Shown: in pieces, positions 53,621 through 61,787 of the stretch
How the letters are laid out: every line of letters starts with the position of its first letter
Position numbering within the stretch: position 1 is the stretch's first letter
Source of the DNA: Alloprevotella rava
Lineage (GTDB): Bacteria > Bacteroidota > Bacteroidia > Bacteroidales > Bacteroidaceae
DNA length: 64,000 nucleotides
Direction of reading: 5' to 3'
NCBI RefSeq assembly: GCF_014195585.1
Contig: NZ_JACICA010000004.1
Span: forward strand, 1 to 64,000
Notes under the pieces: generated by a model
Told to the model about the DNA's origin: nothing
What the model saw: only the letters and a program-made list of their open reading frames with translations
Database searches by the model: none
Translations under genes and position numbers: made by a program

Positions 53621-53662
53621 AGGCAGTCACTCATCTCTACAGATTGAGTGACTGTCTTTTTT
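53621..53662 (+). terminator. Terminator of secA
   Basis: AGGCAGTCACTCA (53621-53633) pairs with TGAGTGACTGTCT (53645-53657), 13 bp with one wobble, followed by TTTTTT. A weaker stem, TTTAGGC/GCCTAAA, precedes it at about 53583-53602. Confidence 0.88.
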
Positions 53663-53770
53663 CGTTCTCTAGATTTATGGATGAGAAGTATTAAAGCGTC
53701 TTTCTACTCCTTTCCATTGGTAATGTCGTAAAACATTTTGTCTGTAGATTCTATTTTACGGATAATTGTC

Positions 53771-55912
53771 CTATAGCACTGCCTTGAAAGAGTATGATAC
53801 GGATCCGAGCTGAAGTCTGAATACATATACACCTGCGGTAAGTTGCGATAAGTTGACATGCTCACCGCTCGTTTTAAGATCTGTGCTAAGCATCTTGCGC
53901 CCCATTGTATCGTAGACTATAAGGTGTGCATCCCGTCCTTTGGACACGAAATATACGGTAGCAGAACGTGTAGAGCGGTTGCAGACAATCTTGAAAGCTT
54001 TATCGGAAATTGTTGCGTCACTGACACCTGTGGACTCTATTATGCGTTTGAGTCCGGCGTATGCGTCAAGTTTTCCTGCTCCCCAATGGAAGTTGTCGGT
54101 AGAGGATTCACCTGTGAAGTCATCGCGAATAGCAGTGGCATATATGATATCGCGAATCTGGGTCGGCGTTAACTGTGGATTAGCTTGTAGCCACAAGGCT
54201 ACAGTCCCCGCTACAGCAGGCGAAGCCATTGATGTTCCTATATTCACGTCGTAGTAGTCGTTACCGCTTTTTGCAACAGCTGTTGATGTATTGAGCTGAG
54301 CGTAATAACGTGAAGTTGCCGAGATTACAGCTGCGCCAGGAGCTGTAATGTCTGGCTTTGTACGACCATCTACCGTTGGACCTACGCTAGAGAAGGCCGA
54401 TATATCGTCCTTCTTACCCACGAGATTCGTGTTAATGTCGTAGATGGCGCCATCAAGTGCAGTATAGGACATCTTAGAATTGTAAGATCCTACCGATATA
54501 ACATTTTCGCTTGTACCCCCTAATTCCCCTACGGTGTAACTATTGTCTCCATTAGTCCAGCTACGCTTATTGGGTGAAGCGAATATGCCACCAGTAGCAT
54601 TGTTCCACATATGCACCTCATCACCAGGTGCGCCATTGACAATAATAGCAATCTTGCGGTTTTCAGAAATTTGTGTAGCACGGCTCATCAGCAGTACTTC
54701 GGTGCGATTGTTATCGGGATTGACAGTCGCAGCGAGTTGCACAGTACCCACTACGTCGCATCCATCAGGAAAAATGAATTTTACATCGTTGGTTCCTGAT
54801 GCAGAAACTGCGGGCGATTCTGCTAATATCTTGCCGCGAAGACCATCAACCACGGCCACTTTTACTGAGATATCTGCTCCTTTTGAACCCCAGATGTCAA
54901 CATACGCCGATTTTGTTATAGACGTAGAAGTAGAGTAACCCAGCATAGTTTTCATAGTTGTATCGTCTTCGGTAAATTTTTTGCTTGCGTGCAAGTTCTC
55001 ACGCCCTTCATTACCGCAAGCTCCCACTATGATGCGGCCAGGTCCTACGAGTTGTGCGAATGCTTGATCTGTGGCTGAAGTACCATCGTGTGGTCCCATG
55101 TGAGAGCCGAGGCTGATGTTTACTACGGCTGGCTTTCCTACGCTCTTAGAGTAGTCAAATATATACTTTATTCCATCTACGATATTGGTATTGCCCTGTT
55201 TGAAACTTACAAATACAAGATCAGCCTCGGGGGCAACACCATAGAATTTGGTAGTCATATCACTACCGGCAGCAATGCCAGCTACATGCGTGGCATGGAA
55301 AACTGAGTACATATCAGTCTTGGCCGCTTTCATTTCATCAAGAGAGGTGTATTCAGTTCCGTAGTTGTAGCCTTGAGGCGCGTTTCCTGCTGTAGAGTTT
55401 TGATCCCAGATTCGCTTTATGCGAGTGTCAGAACCTTCGCTATTCATGAAATCAACGTGGGCATATTCGAAGCCATTGTCTACTATACCTATTACCACGC
55501 CTTTGCCAGTGTAGTCTCCTGTACCAATTGTGGCAGTTTGGCATGCATCTATACGACTTTTTCTGCGAGTCTCGTCTAGGAGCAAGCGTGCCTCGGTGGC
55601 CGCCTGCACATATCTTACGCCACTGAGTGAGGCTACTTTCTCAATTCTACTTACAGGTAGTGAAGCTGTTATGAGTGAAGTTGAGAGTTGACTGTGCACT
55701 TCTCCGCCTAAAAAGGTGATGCTGTCAAGAGTTAAAGCATCAGTAATTGAGATAAAAGCTTCGACTCGATTATTGTTCAGCGAGAGTGGTTCAAGACGTG
55801 CTGCGTTGCTGTTGCCCATGAGTAAAAAACTTGTGTAGGGCGATATTTTTTGCGCGTTTGCCAGCACTCCAAATAAAAAGAGGGAGGCTGTAATAAGAAC
55901 GTTTTTTCCCAT
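53771..55912 (-). CDS. Secreted S8 (subtilisin-family) serine protease with T9SS tail
   Basis: 713 aa from ATG 55912 (MGKNVLITASLFLFGVLANA). Catalytic triad: Asp in VIGIVDNGFEYAHVDF (about residue 142), His in HATHVAGIAAGS (about 205), Ser in NIGTSMASPAVAGTV (about 565), with oxyanion Asn in GACGNEGREN. The last 80 residues (LIVYDTMGRKMLSTDL, LTAGVYVFRLQ) are a type A T9SS sorting domain. It is expected on the cell surface or in the medium. It is the last gene of a four-gene operon of exported proteins, which may be its partners or substrates. Confidence 0.9.
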   Translation of the reverse strand: MGKNVLITASLFLFGVLANAQKISPYTSFLLMGNSNAARLEPLSLNNNRVEAFISITDALTLDSITFLGGEVHSQLSTSLITASLPVSRIEKVASLSGVRYVQAATEARLLLDETRRKSRIDACQTATIGTGDYTGKGVVIGIVDNGFEYAHVDFMNSEGSDTRIKRIWDQNSTAGNAPQGYNYGTEYTSLDEMKAAKTDMYSVFHATHVAGIAAGSDMTTKFYGVAPEADLVFVSFKQGNTNIVDGIKYIFDYSKSVGKPAVVNISLGSHMGPHDGTSATDQAFAQLVGPGRIIVGACGNEGRENLHASKKFTEDDTTMKTMLGYSTSTSITKSAYVDIWGSKGADISVKVAVVDGLRGKILAESPAVSASGTNDVKFIFPDGCDVVGTVQLAATVNPDNNRTEVLLMSRATQISENRKIAIIVNGAPGDEVHMWNNATGGIFASPNKRSWTNGDNSYTVGELGGTSENVISVGSYNSKMSYTALDGAIYDINTNLVGKKDDISAFSSVGPTVDGRTKPDITAPGAAVISATSRYYAQLNTSTAVAKSGNDYYDVNIGTSMASPAVAGTVALWLQANPQLTPTQIRDIIYATAIRDDFTGESSTDNFHWGAGKLDAYAGLKRIIESTGVSDATISDKAFKIVCNRSTRSATVYFVSKGRDAHLIVYDTMGRKMLSTDLKTSGEHVNLSQLTAGVYVFRLQLGSVSYSFKAVL

Positions 55913-56007
55913 TTCTTTGTTCCTGCGTTCATTGCAAGCGGATGCCCAAGTCATGACTTTGCATCGCGACTAGTGCATCCGCCTGTCATTTTCTGTATAA
56001 TAAAAGT

Positions 56008-57432
56008 TTAATATTTGCCTGTGAGCTCTCCGTTAAACGAGACTACAAGCCTCGTGTTGTCGCCACCATTTACAATATTGTTGGCCTTGCAGTTGTAGCG
56101 GTTTTTTACATCGAGAAATACAGAGTATTTGCCCTCGTTGTCACGGCTAATGGTAAGCGTACCATTGTTGGGAACATTACTATAGCCCATATATTTTGCA
56201 TCGGGTGATGTGAGTTGAATACCGCCTGCGGTGTACTTTAGTGAGAACATATCGCCATCTTTGAGTTGTGACAGATCTATTTTTCCTGCGTTGAGCAGGG
56301 CTATACTGAACTGCAGCTCTATCCTTGAATCATCATTTTTTGATGTGCTACCCTTAGGATATAGGTAGAGAGTCATATATGAAGTTTTATCTTTATAGAG
56401 AACCTTCTCTATGATAGCAGAGTTTGTCTCTTCACCATCTGAGTTGTAGTAGTGGTAACTATTCTGCATTACAGGGGTAGGAATCATTGGGTCGAGGTCG
56501 TCCACGTTTGTATACTGTCCCAGATAATCGGCCTCTACTTGCATACCATTGTCAAGCGTTGCCATGACATGCACATATTGCTTTCCTGCGAAGTCAACGG
56601 CAGTGGTAATTGTTCCTTCTGTTACCTTGTCGTAGACGGTACCTGTAGTATAGTCTATAAGGCGGAAGGTGTAACTTTCGGCATCAGTTGCCATATTGAC
56701 GACAGAGCTATTAAGTTTTGAGGCTGCCACGCTAATCCAAATGGCATATTTTCCTTGTAGTGCATCTTTGGGTGTGCTGGCAGTTACATCGGAGAATGCC
56801 AAATGTGTGGCATCGCCCACTGATATCGGTTGTATGCGGAATGCGCTGGCTATATGACTTGTAGTAATTTCACCTTCAGTAGGTGTAATCTTTATAGCTA
56901 AGCTACTGTCATAGGAACGACCAAATGTTCCTTTGTAGACTGCACGAAACTCTAAGCCACCATCAAGCTCACTCTCTAATGTTACCATGATATTTTTGCC
57001 GAACTTGTCGAACTTCACAGATAACATACCTGTTGGTTTTACTTTGACTCCTTCTTTGCGTATGGTCACATGTTCAGCATCATCTGATGTTAGGTCTATG
57101 TCTTTACCCATAAGACTTGCTGGAAGTGTTATAGCGATATCGGGAGTAGTAGCATTGGTTTGAGAGTCTCCATAGAGACTTACCCTACAACTATCGGTTG
57201 TTTCACTTATTACCACATTTGTAATACCTGTTATCTTGTCATCGAGTGCCCATTGGTTATCAAGTGTCGGTTTTATACGTTCGCTAAAAGTCACACGTTC
57301 TACATTGTCAACTAAATATGTTACTTGCTTTCCGTCTTTTTGCACCACTGTCATGATGTGTTTATGTTCTTGTGCTATGCAACTCACTGTCGATGCGAGA
57401 GCGAGAGCTATGATTATAAATGTCTTTTTCAT
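56008..57432 (-). CDS. Exported beta-rich protein of S8-protease operon
   Basis: 474 aa. Signal peptide MKKTFIIIALALASTVSCIA; the internal SC could be a lipobox but its spacing is poor. The start KHIMTVVQKDGKQVTYLVDN is a short domain seen on many Bacteroidetes exported proteins. Two or three similar beta domains follow (GMLSVKFDKFGKNIMVTLES; GTLTISRDNEGKYSVFLDVK), related in style to those in the preceding gene. Overlaps that gene by 4 bp (ATGA). Function unknown. Confidence 0.75.
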   Translation of the reverse strand: MKKTFIIIALALASTVSCIAQEHKHIMTVVQKDGKQVTYLVDNVERVTFSERIKPTLDNQWALDDKITGITNVVISETTDSCRVSLYGDSQTNATTPDIAITLPASLMGKDIDLTSDDAEHVTIRKEGVKVKPTGMLSVKFDKFGKNIMVTLESELDGGLEFRAVYKGTFGRSYDSSLAIKITPTEGEITTSHIASAFRIQPISVGDATHLAFSDVTASTPKDALQGKYAIWISVAASKLNSSVVNMATDAESYTFRLIDYTTGTVYDKVTEGTITTAVDFAGKQYVHVMATLDNGMQVEADYLGQYTNVDDLDPMIPTPVMQNSYHYYNSDGEETNSAIIEKVLYKDKTSYMTLYLYPKGSTSKNDDSRIELQFSIALLNAGKIDLSQLKDGDMFSLKYTAGGIQLTSPDAKYMGYSNVPNNGTLTISRDNEGKYSVFLDVKNRYNCKANNIVNGGDNTRLVVSFNGELTGKY

Positions 57433-59255
57433 TTTATTGCGAATTTAGTTATGGCTTTGTCACCTGTTTTTATTATATAAAGTCCTTTGCCGAGGGGGCT
57501 TATGTCGATGCGACGTGTGCCGGTAGCGACAAGTGCTAAGCGGCCATCAGCTGTAAAGATATGCGTCGTAGCATTGGTTTTTTGTTCTCTATCAAGTACG
57601 AGGGTGTTGCCTTCGAAGTGGATATTAGTGTATTCCCTATCTGTGACTTCTGATATGGATGTAGGGTCGTAATTAATTTCCATCGGACCACTCCATATTC
57701 CTTTTATGAGGAAGCCATTGCCGTCTGTCACATCAATGGTGAACTTGTAGTTATTGTTCTCCAGTAATTCTACACTGACGCGTCCAGAAGTGACAACAGC
57801 AAACGTGTCTACCACCTGGTAGCGGTCTTTTGCGAAGTGCCAGTAGCGCGTTCCGATTAGTTCTCCCCACTCGTCGAAATAGCCTTGTGTCATCTTGTAG
57901 GGAGCATAGAGTTTTGTCCATAAATGATTCTGTTCCATAAGCTCATAAGTTCCTGGAACAATACCAGAGGCGTTGGGCGCAGTCTGGAATTCCATTTTGA
58001 ACAGATCACCCTCATTACCATCCTTACCGCTGGGTGAGCCAATATCTACTGAGAATACGTTGACGCCGTTCTGGAGACCGAGGTGATAGACGCGTGCTGT
58101 CTTTATGTAATTTAGATTAAGAGTAACATCATCGTTGAGATTAGATACTATGGCTTTCTTTTTGTCGTCTGATTTGTCTACATAGGTGAAAGCCACATTG
58201 TGTGCCGTACCACGCACTTTGTGCCCGCGGTCGGTAGTGCAGTCGATGTTGAAGTTAAACGTGTTTTCCTTGTCGCCTTCGGTGATAGTTATCGTCCCCT
58301 CAGTGATGTATCCGTAGGCATAGTCAGTGTCAGCTCCGCTCATAGCCTTGCGCTGCTTTATATATGTTCCCATAATCACAGTCATTCCACTGTAGTCAAT
58401 CTCCATTCCCGGGAAATAAGTTTCCTTGTTGAAGTTGCGTGCAACAGTGTAGACGCTAGGCAGTACGGTGGCTTTCTTCGGATCTCCGAAGAGACGGTTA
58501 AAGGCACAAATAGAGAGATTGTAACCTTTTGCTTTCATCGCGCCTGTCTCTGAATCGAAGTCACAGTTGTACAAGTTGATATAGATATTACCCGTATTTG
58601 ACTTCATTAGGTTACCATGGTAGAAGGCCATTCCACCTGTAAACGTAGCATTTATGTCTGATGAAATCTGTGGATAGACGGAAGTGCCGCCACTCATGTT
58701 GGTAAAAGTTATGTTTCCTTTAAAGTTATAGACTGTGCCATCGGTATCGGTGAAGGTGATGATGTATGTGCCTTCAGCGTTGCGTATGATACTTATTTCG
58801 CCTTTCACGCTGGGTATATGATTTGAAGCTTTACCTTGAGCGTCGTAGTAGACTGTTTCAGAATAGTCGGGAGCATATACCTGTTGAGTTGTTGCAGAAC
58901 TGCCATTGGCTACAAAATTTCCAGTTGGTAGTGTTCCTCCTGAGCCTTGTGGCACATAGAGGTCGAGCATTGCTACGTTTGAGTTTGTAGCTTCTATTCT
59001 TCCCTCGGCATCATTATATGATGCATTGTGGGTATCGGCGAGTACAAGATAGTAGTTATCTTTCTTCTTGCTGTCCGATGCAGCCTTGTAGTAGGCAGCT
59101 ACAACACTAATAAGTGATACTTGTTTGTTTCCGGCCTTAGCTACTGATTGTTCTGCAGCGTGGGAATGTTTGACTTTGGTGAAAATTGTCTGAGCTACAG
59201 AGCTAAGACTTGAGAGCATTAGAAATAATGCTGTTAAGAATAAAGTCTTTTTCAT
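57429..59255 (-). CDS. Secreted beta-repeat protein with T9SS tail
   Basis: 608 aa. Signal peptide MKKTLFLTALFLMLSSLSSV. Several repeats share the pattern KGEISIIRNAEGTYIITFTD / GRVSVELLENNNYKFTIDVT with GxxxGTYxL blocks, typical of calycin-like Bacteroidetes domains. The C-terminus (IFTADGRLALVATG, LGKGLYIIKTGDK) is a sorting domain for secretion by T9SS. It overlaps both neighbours by 4 bp, so the operon is tightly coupled. Possible ligand-binding or protease-associated role; not recognised. Confidence 0.78.
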   Translation of the reverse strand: MKKTLFLTALFLMLSSLSSVAQTIFTKVKHSHAAEQSVAKAGNKQVSLISVVAAYYKAASDSKKKDNYYLVLADTHNASYNDAEGRIEATNSNVAMLDLYVPQGSGGTLPTGNFVANGSSATTQQVYAPDYSETVYYDAQGKASNHIPSVKGEISIIRNAEGTYIITFTDTDGTVYNFKGNITFTNMSGGTSVYPQISSDINATFTGGMAFYHGNLMKSNTGNIYINLYNCDFDSETGAMKAKGYNLSICAFNRLFGDPKKATVLPSVYTVARNFNKETYFPGMEIDYSGMTVIMGTYIKQRKAMSGADTDYAYGYITEGTITITEGDKENTFNFNIDCTTDRGHKVRGTAHNVAFTYVDKSDDKKKAIVSNLNDDVTLNLNYIKTARVYHLGLQNGVNVFSVDIGSPSGKDGNEGDLFKMEFQTAPNASGIVPGTYELMEQNHLWTKLYAPYKMTQGYFDEWGELIGTRYWHFAKDRYQVVDTFAVVTSGRVSVELLENNNYKFTIDVTDGNGFLIKGIWSGPMEINYDPTSISEVTDREYTNIHFEGNTLVLDREQKTNATTHIFTADGRLALVATGTRRIDISPLGKGLYIIKTGDKAITKFAIK

Positions 59256-59737
59256 TTCTTTACGATTTTAAATGAATGTTCTCCTTCGAGGTTAAGAATG
59301 TATGTGCCAGGAGTACAGCCCTCGAGGCTGACATTGACACAGCCCTGCTCTACGTGCTGGCGTTTCACCAATCGTCCAGAGATATCGTAGAGAGAAACTG
59401 AACGTGCGTGTGTACCGCTCACAGATACGCTAGTATTGTCGAGGTAGGAGAAGCTGAAGTCATCAGCTATATTCTTGTCTACCCCTAACGCTACGCTAGT
59501 GAAATGGAACTCCACCACTTGTGATTGCTCGTAGTTTGTGGTAAGACTCTGTGATGTGACAATAAGCTTGCCATCGGCAAAACTTATTTCCGGCTTGTCA
59601 GCAAGCAGAAATTTTACCGTACGAGCATCCGCGAATTTCAAGACCAAAATTTCGGCCGATTCGCCATCGGCTGCATTAGCTGCCGACGAGCAACATGCGA
59701 GAAACGCAAATAATAGTTTTAGAAGTTTTTCTTTCAT
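59252..59737 (-). CDS. Small secreted protein with T9SS tail, first gene of operon
   Basis: 161 aa. Signal peptide MKEKLLKLLFAFLACCSSAANA. The first half (LKFADARTVKFLLADKPEIS, FADGKLIVTSQS) is a short beta domain common before Bacteroidetes secretion tails. The second half (SVSLYDISGRLVKRQHVEQG, GTYILNLEGEHSFKIVKK) is a T9SS sorting domain. So nearly all of it is export signal and linker, with little room for an effector domain. It heads the operon leading to the S8 protease. Confidence 0.75.
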   Translation of the reverse strand: MKEKLLKLLFAFLACCSSAANAADGESAEILVLKFADARTVKFLLADKPEISFADGKLIVTSQSLTTNYEQSQVVEFHFTSVALGVDKNIADDFSFSYLDNTSVSVSGTHARSVSLYDISGRLVKRQHVEQGCVNVSLEGCTPGTYILNLEGEHSFKIVKK

Positions 59738-59948
59738 AAAATATTTGTTGGTTAAACATGATGTTGCAATTAGATTGTAATGTTTCTGACTAGATTTATT
59801 GCTTATTTTCTTTAGAGTCTTGGACTAATATTTTCTATCGGTTTGTAATAAAATATTAATAATGCAACTCTTGAAATCAAAAACGTGAGGATATTTAATG
59901 CTTCCTCTTTTGATTCCGAGAAAATATTTAATATATCATCTTCGTGGA

Positions 59949-59983
59949 CAAATATAAGATTTTTATGAAGTAATAGCCAAAAA
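59949..59983 (-). promoter_or_regulatory. Promoter of secreted-protein/S8-protease operon
   Basis: On the minus strand TTTTTGG (59977-59983), 20-bp spacer, TATATTTG (59949-59956). A strong match to the Bacteroidetes consensus. The -33 box lies inside the long inverted repeat. Confidence 0.7.
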
Positions 59984-60020
59984 GTGAACTTTTTTAGCTC
60001 TCTTTTTGGCTATTACTTCA
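59966..60020. repeat. 19-bp perfect inverted repeat over the -33 box
   Basis: TGAAGTAATAGCCAAAAAG (59966-59984) is exactly inverted at 60002-60020, spacer 17 bp. It covers the -33 region of the operon promoter and so is a candidate operator or DNA cruciform. As RNA it could also end transcription reaching it from trpB2, though T-runs are inside the loop rather than after it. Confidence 0.75.
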
Positions 60021-60096
60021 GATTCTCCTCTTTTTTTGAAGGAGAGATATCTTAAAAATATCAATATCCCCTTATCAGAAGTCTATTTGTAGTAGA

Positions 60097-60195
60097 TTAC
60101 ATGCTCTCTTTCAGAATGTTTACGACCTCTTCGAAGGTGAGTTTGCGGTAGCCACTATCAAGAAAGATTGTGCCCCTGGTAATTCCTTTAAGCAT
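60097..60195 (-). CDS. Possible 32-aa ORF or gene remnant downstream of trpB2
   Basis: From ATG 60195 the frame reads MLKGITRGTIFLDSGYRKLT, FEEVVNILKESM, stop; it stays open upstream to about 60258. The composition is protein-like (balanced charges, amphipathic end), unlike the surrounding AT-rich DNA. It may be a tiny gene or the 3' remnant of a lost gene. No family recognised. Confidence 0.35.
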   Translation of the reverse strand: MLKGITRGTIFLDSGYRKLTFEEVVNILKESM

Positions 60196-60284
60196 CTTTC
60201 TTTTCTGTTTAGATGTGTGCTTTTCAGAGGTCTGTAGATAAGCACACAATGTTGTTTGTTATTCTTTTATAGTGCTGCAAGTCT

Positions 60285-61655
60285 CTACGGAATATCAACG
60301 TGTGGCACCTTCGTGAGATTTTCTTTGATGTCCTCATTGCTGAGCGAGTAGTTTTGCAGATCGCCAGAGATGAAGCTGTCGTAAGAAGGCATATCGATGA
60401 GGCCGTGTCCGCTCAGGCAGAAGAGAAGAACAGGCGCGCTCCCTTCTTCGTCGGCTTTCTTTGCTTCTCGGATAGTAGCAGCAATGGCGTGACAGCTCTC
60501 AGGCGCGGGAATGATACCTTCCGCTTGTGCAAAGAGTAGACCAGCGTTGAAAGCTTCTAATTGAGCAATGTCTACACCGTGCATGTGACCATCTTTGATA
60601 AGTTGCGAAACCAGCGTTTCCGCACCATGATAGCGAAGTCCGCCTGCGTGAATGTTGGCCGGTTTGAAGTCGTGTCCCAGCGTGTACATGGGCAGAAGTG
60701 GTGTATAACCAGCCTCGTCGGCAAAGTCGTATTCAAATTTCCCTCGCGTTAGTTTAGGGCAACTTTGGGGCTCTGCTGCGATAAATTCCGTATTGGGGTG
60801 CGTGCCGTCAAATACGTGGCGCATAAAGGGAAAGGCCAGACCGCCGAAGTTGCTACCGCCACCGAAACACGCGATAACTTTGTCGGGATATTCTCCCGCC
60901 ATTTCCATTTGTTTTTCTGCTTCCAATCCGATGATGGTTTGATGAAGCGTGACATGATTAAGCACACTTCCCAACGTGTATTTGCAACCTGGCGTTGTTG
61001 TGGCCAGTTCGATGGCTTCACTAATGGCTGTGCCGAGTGAACCCGTATGGCGAGGGTCGCGCGTAATAATGTTTTTGCCGGCGCGAGTACTCATGGAGGG
61101 AGAACCCTCTACGGTAGCCCCAAAAGTGCGCATAATCATGGAGCGATAAGGCTTTTGTTGCATGGTGAGTTTCACCTGATAAACGGCAGCTTCTAAGCCA
61201 TAAAGACGCGCAGCATAGGAGAGAGCTGCGCCCCACTGCCCAGCACCTGTTTCCGTTGTTACATTAGTGTCGCCCTCCTGCTTGCAATAGTAGCACTGAG
61301 GTATGGCCGAATTGACTTTGTGCGAGCCGAGCGGATTGACTGACTCGTTTTTGAAATAGATGTGTGCCTTTGTGCCGAGAGCTTTCTCAAGGGCATAGGC
61401 ACGCACAAGTGGGGTAGAGCGATAGAAAGTGTACTTCTCTTGCACTTCTTCAGGGATGTCAATCCATTTGTGCTCTGTGTCGAGTTCTTGTTTGGCACAT
61501 TCGTGATTGAAAATACGTGTCAAATCCTCGACAGATAACGGCTCGCGAGTGGTTGGATTGAGAGGAGGCAGAGGCTTATTGGGCATATCTGCCAATATAT
61601 TATACCATTGCTTGGGTAAGTCTTGTTCTGCCAAATAAAACTTCTTTTGTTTCAT
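60285..61655 (-). CDS. Tryptophan synthase beta-like protein (TrpB2 type)
   Basis: 456 aa, longer than TrpB1 (about 395), and fits the TrpB2/TIGR01415 class. The PLP Lys lies in NPLGSHKVNSAIPQCYYCKQ (about residue 113); TETGAGQWGAALSYAA and FGGGSNFGGLAFPFM (phosphate loop) are present. It joins indole with serine to form tryptophan, perhaps to salvage indole. No trpA or other trp genes are nearby, as is common for TrpB2. Single-gene transcript. Confidence 0.88.
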   Translation of the reverse strand: MKQKKFYLAEQDLPKQWYNILADMPNKPLPPLNPTTREPLSVEDLTRIFNHECAKQELDTEHKWIDIPEEVQEKYTFYRSTPLVRAYALEKALGTKAHIYFKNESVNPLGSHKVNSAIPQCYYCKQEGDTNVTTETGAGQWGAALSYAARLYGLEAAVYQVKLTMQQKPYRSMIMRTFGATVEGSPSMSTRAGKNIITRDPRHTGSLGTAISEAIELATTTPGCKYTLGSVLNHVTLHQTIIGLEAEKQMEMAGEYPDKVIACFGGGSNFGGLAFPFMRHVFDGTHPNTEFIAAEPQSCPKLTRGKFEYDFADEAGYTPLLPMYTLGHDFKPANIHAGGLRYHGAETLVSQLIKDGHMHGVDIAQLEAFNAGLLFAQAEGIIPAPESCHAIAATIREAKKADEEGSAPVLLFCLSGHGLIDMPSYDSFISGDLQNYSLSNEDIKENLTKVPHVDIP

Positions 61656-61787
61656 GAAAAGATAAGCGTTTAAGTGTTGTTTCTTTTAGTTTGTGTAAGC
61701 ACATGTATGCAGTATCTTTAAGACAAAGCAGTTACTATTGATGGCTAATTCTGCACATCATGCTTTTTATGTTATTTTGGCGACTGT

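Larger units (their letters stand above)
59738..60284. other. Intergenic region with long 5' leader, operator-like repeat and a small ORF
   Basis: 547 bp between trpB2 and the secreted-protein operon. It contains the promoter at 59949-59983, the 19-bp inverted repeat and a possible 32-aa ORF, listed separately. About 205 nt of leader lie between the -7 box and ATG 59737; no known riboswitch was recognised there. A second weak hairpin with a T7 run occurs at about 60023-60047. Confidence 0.55.
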
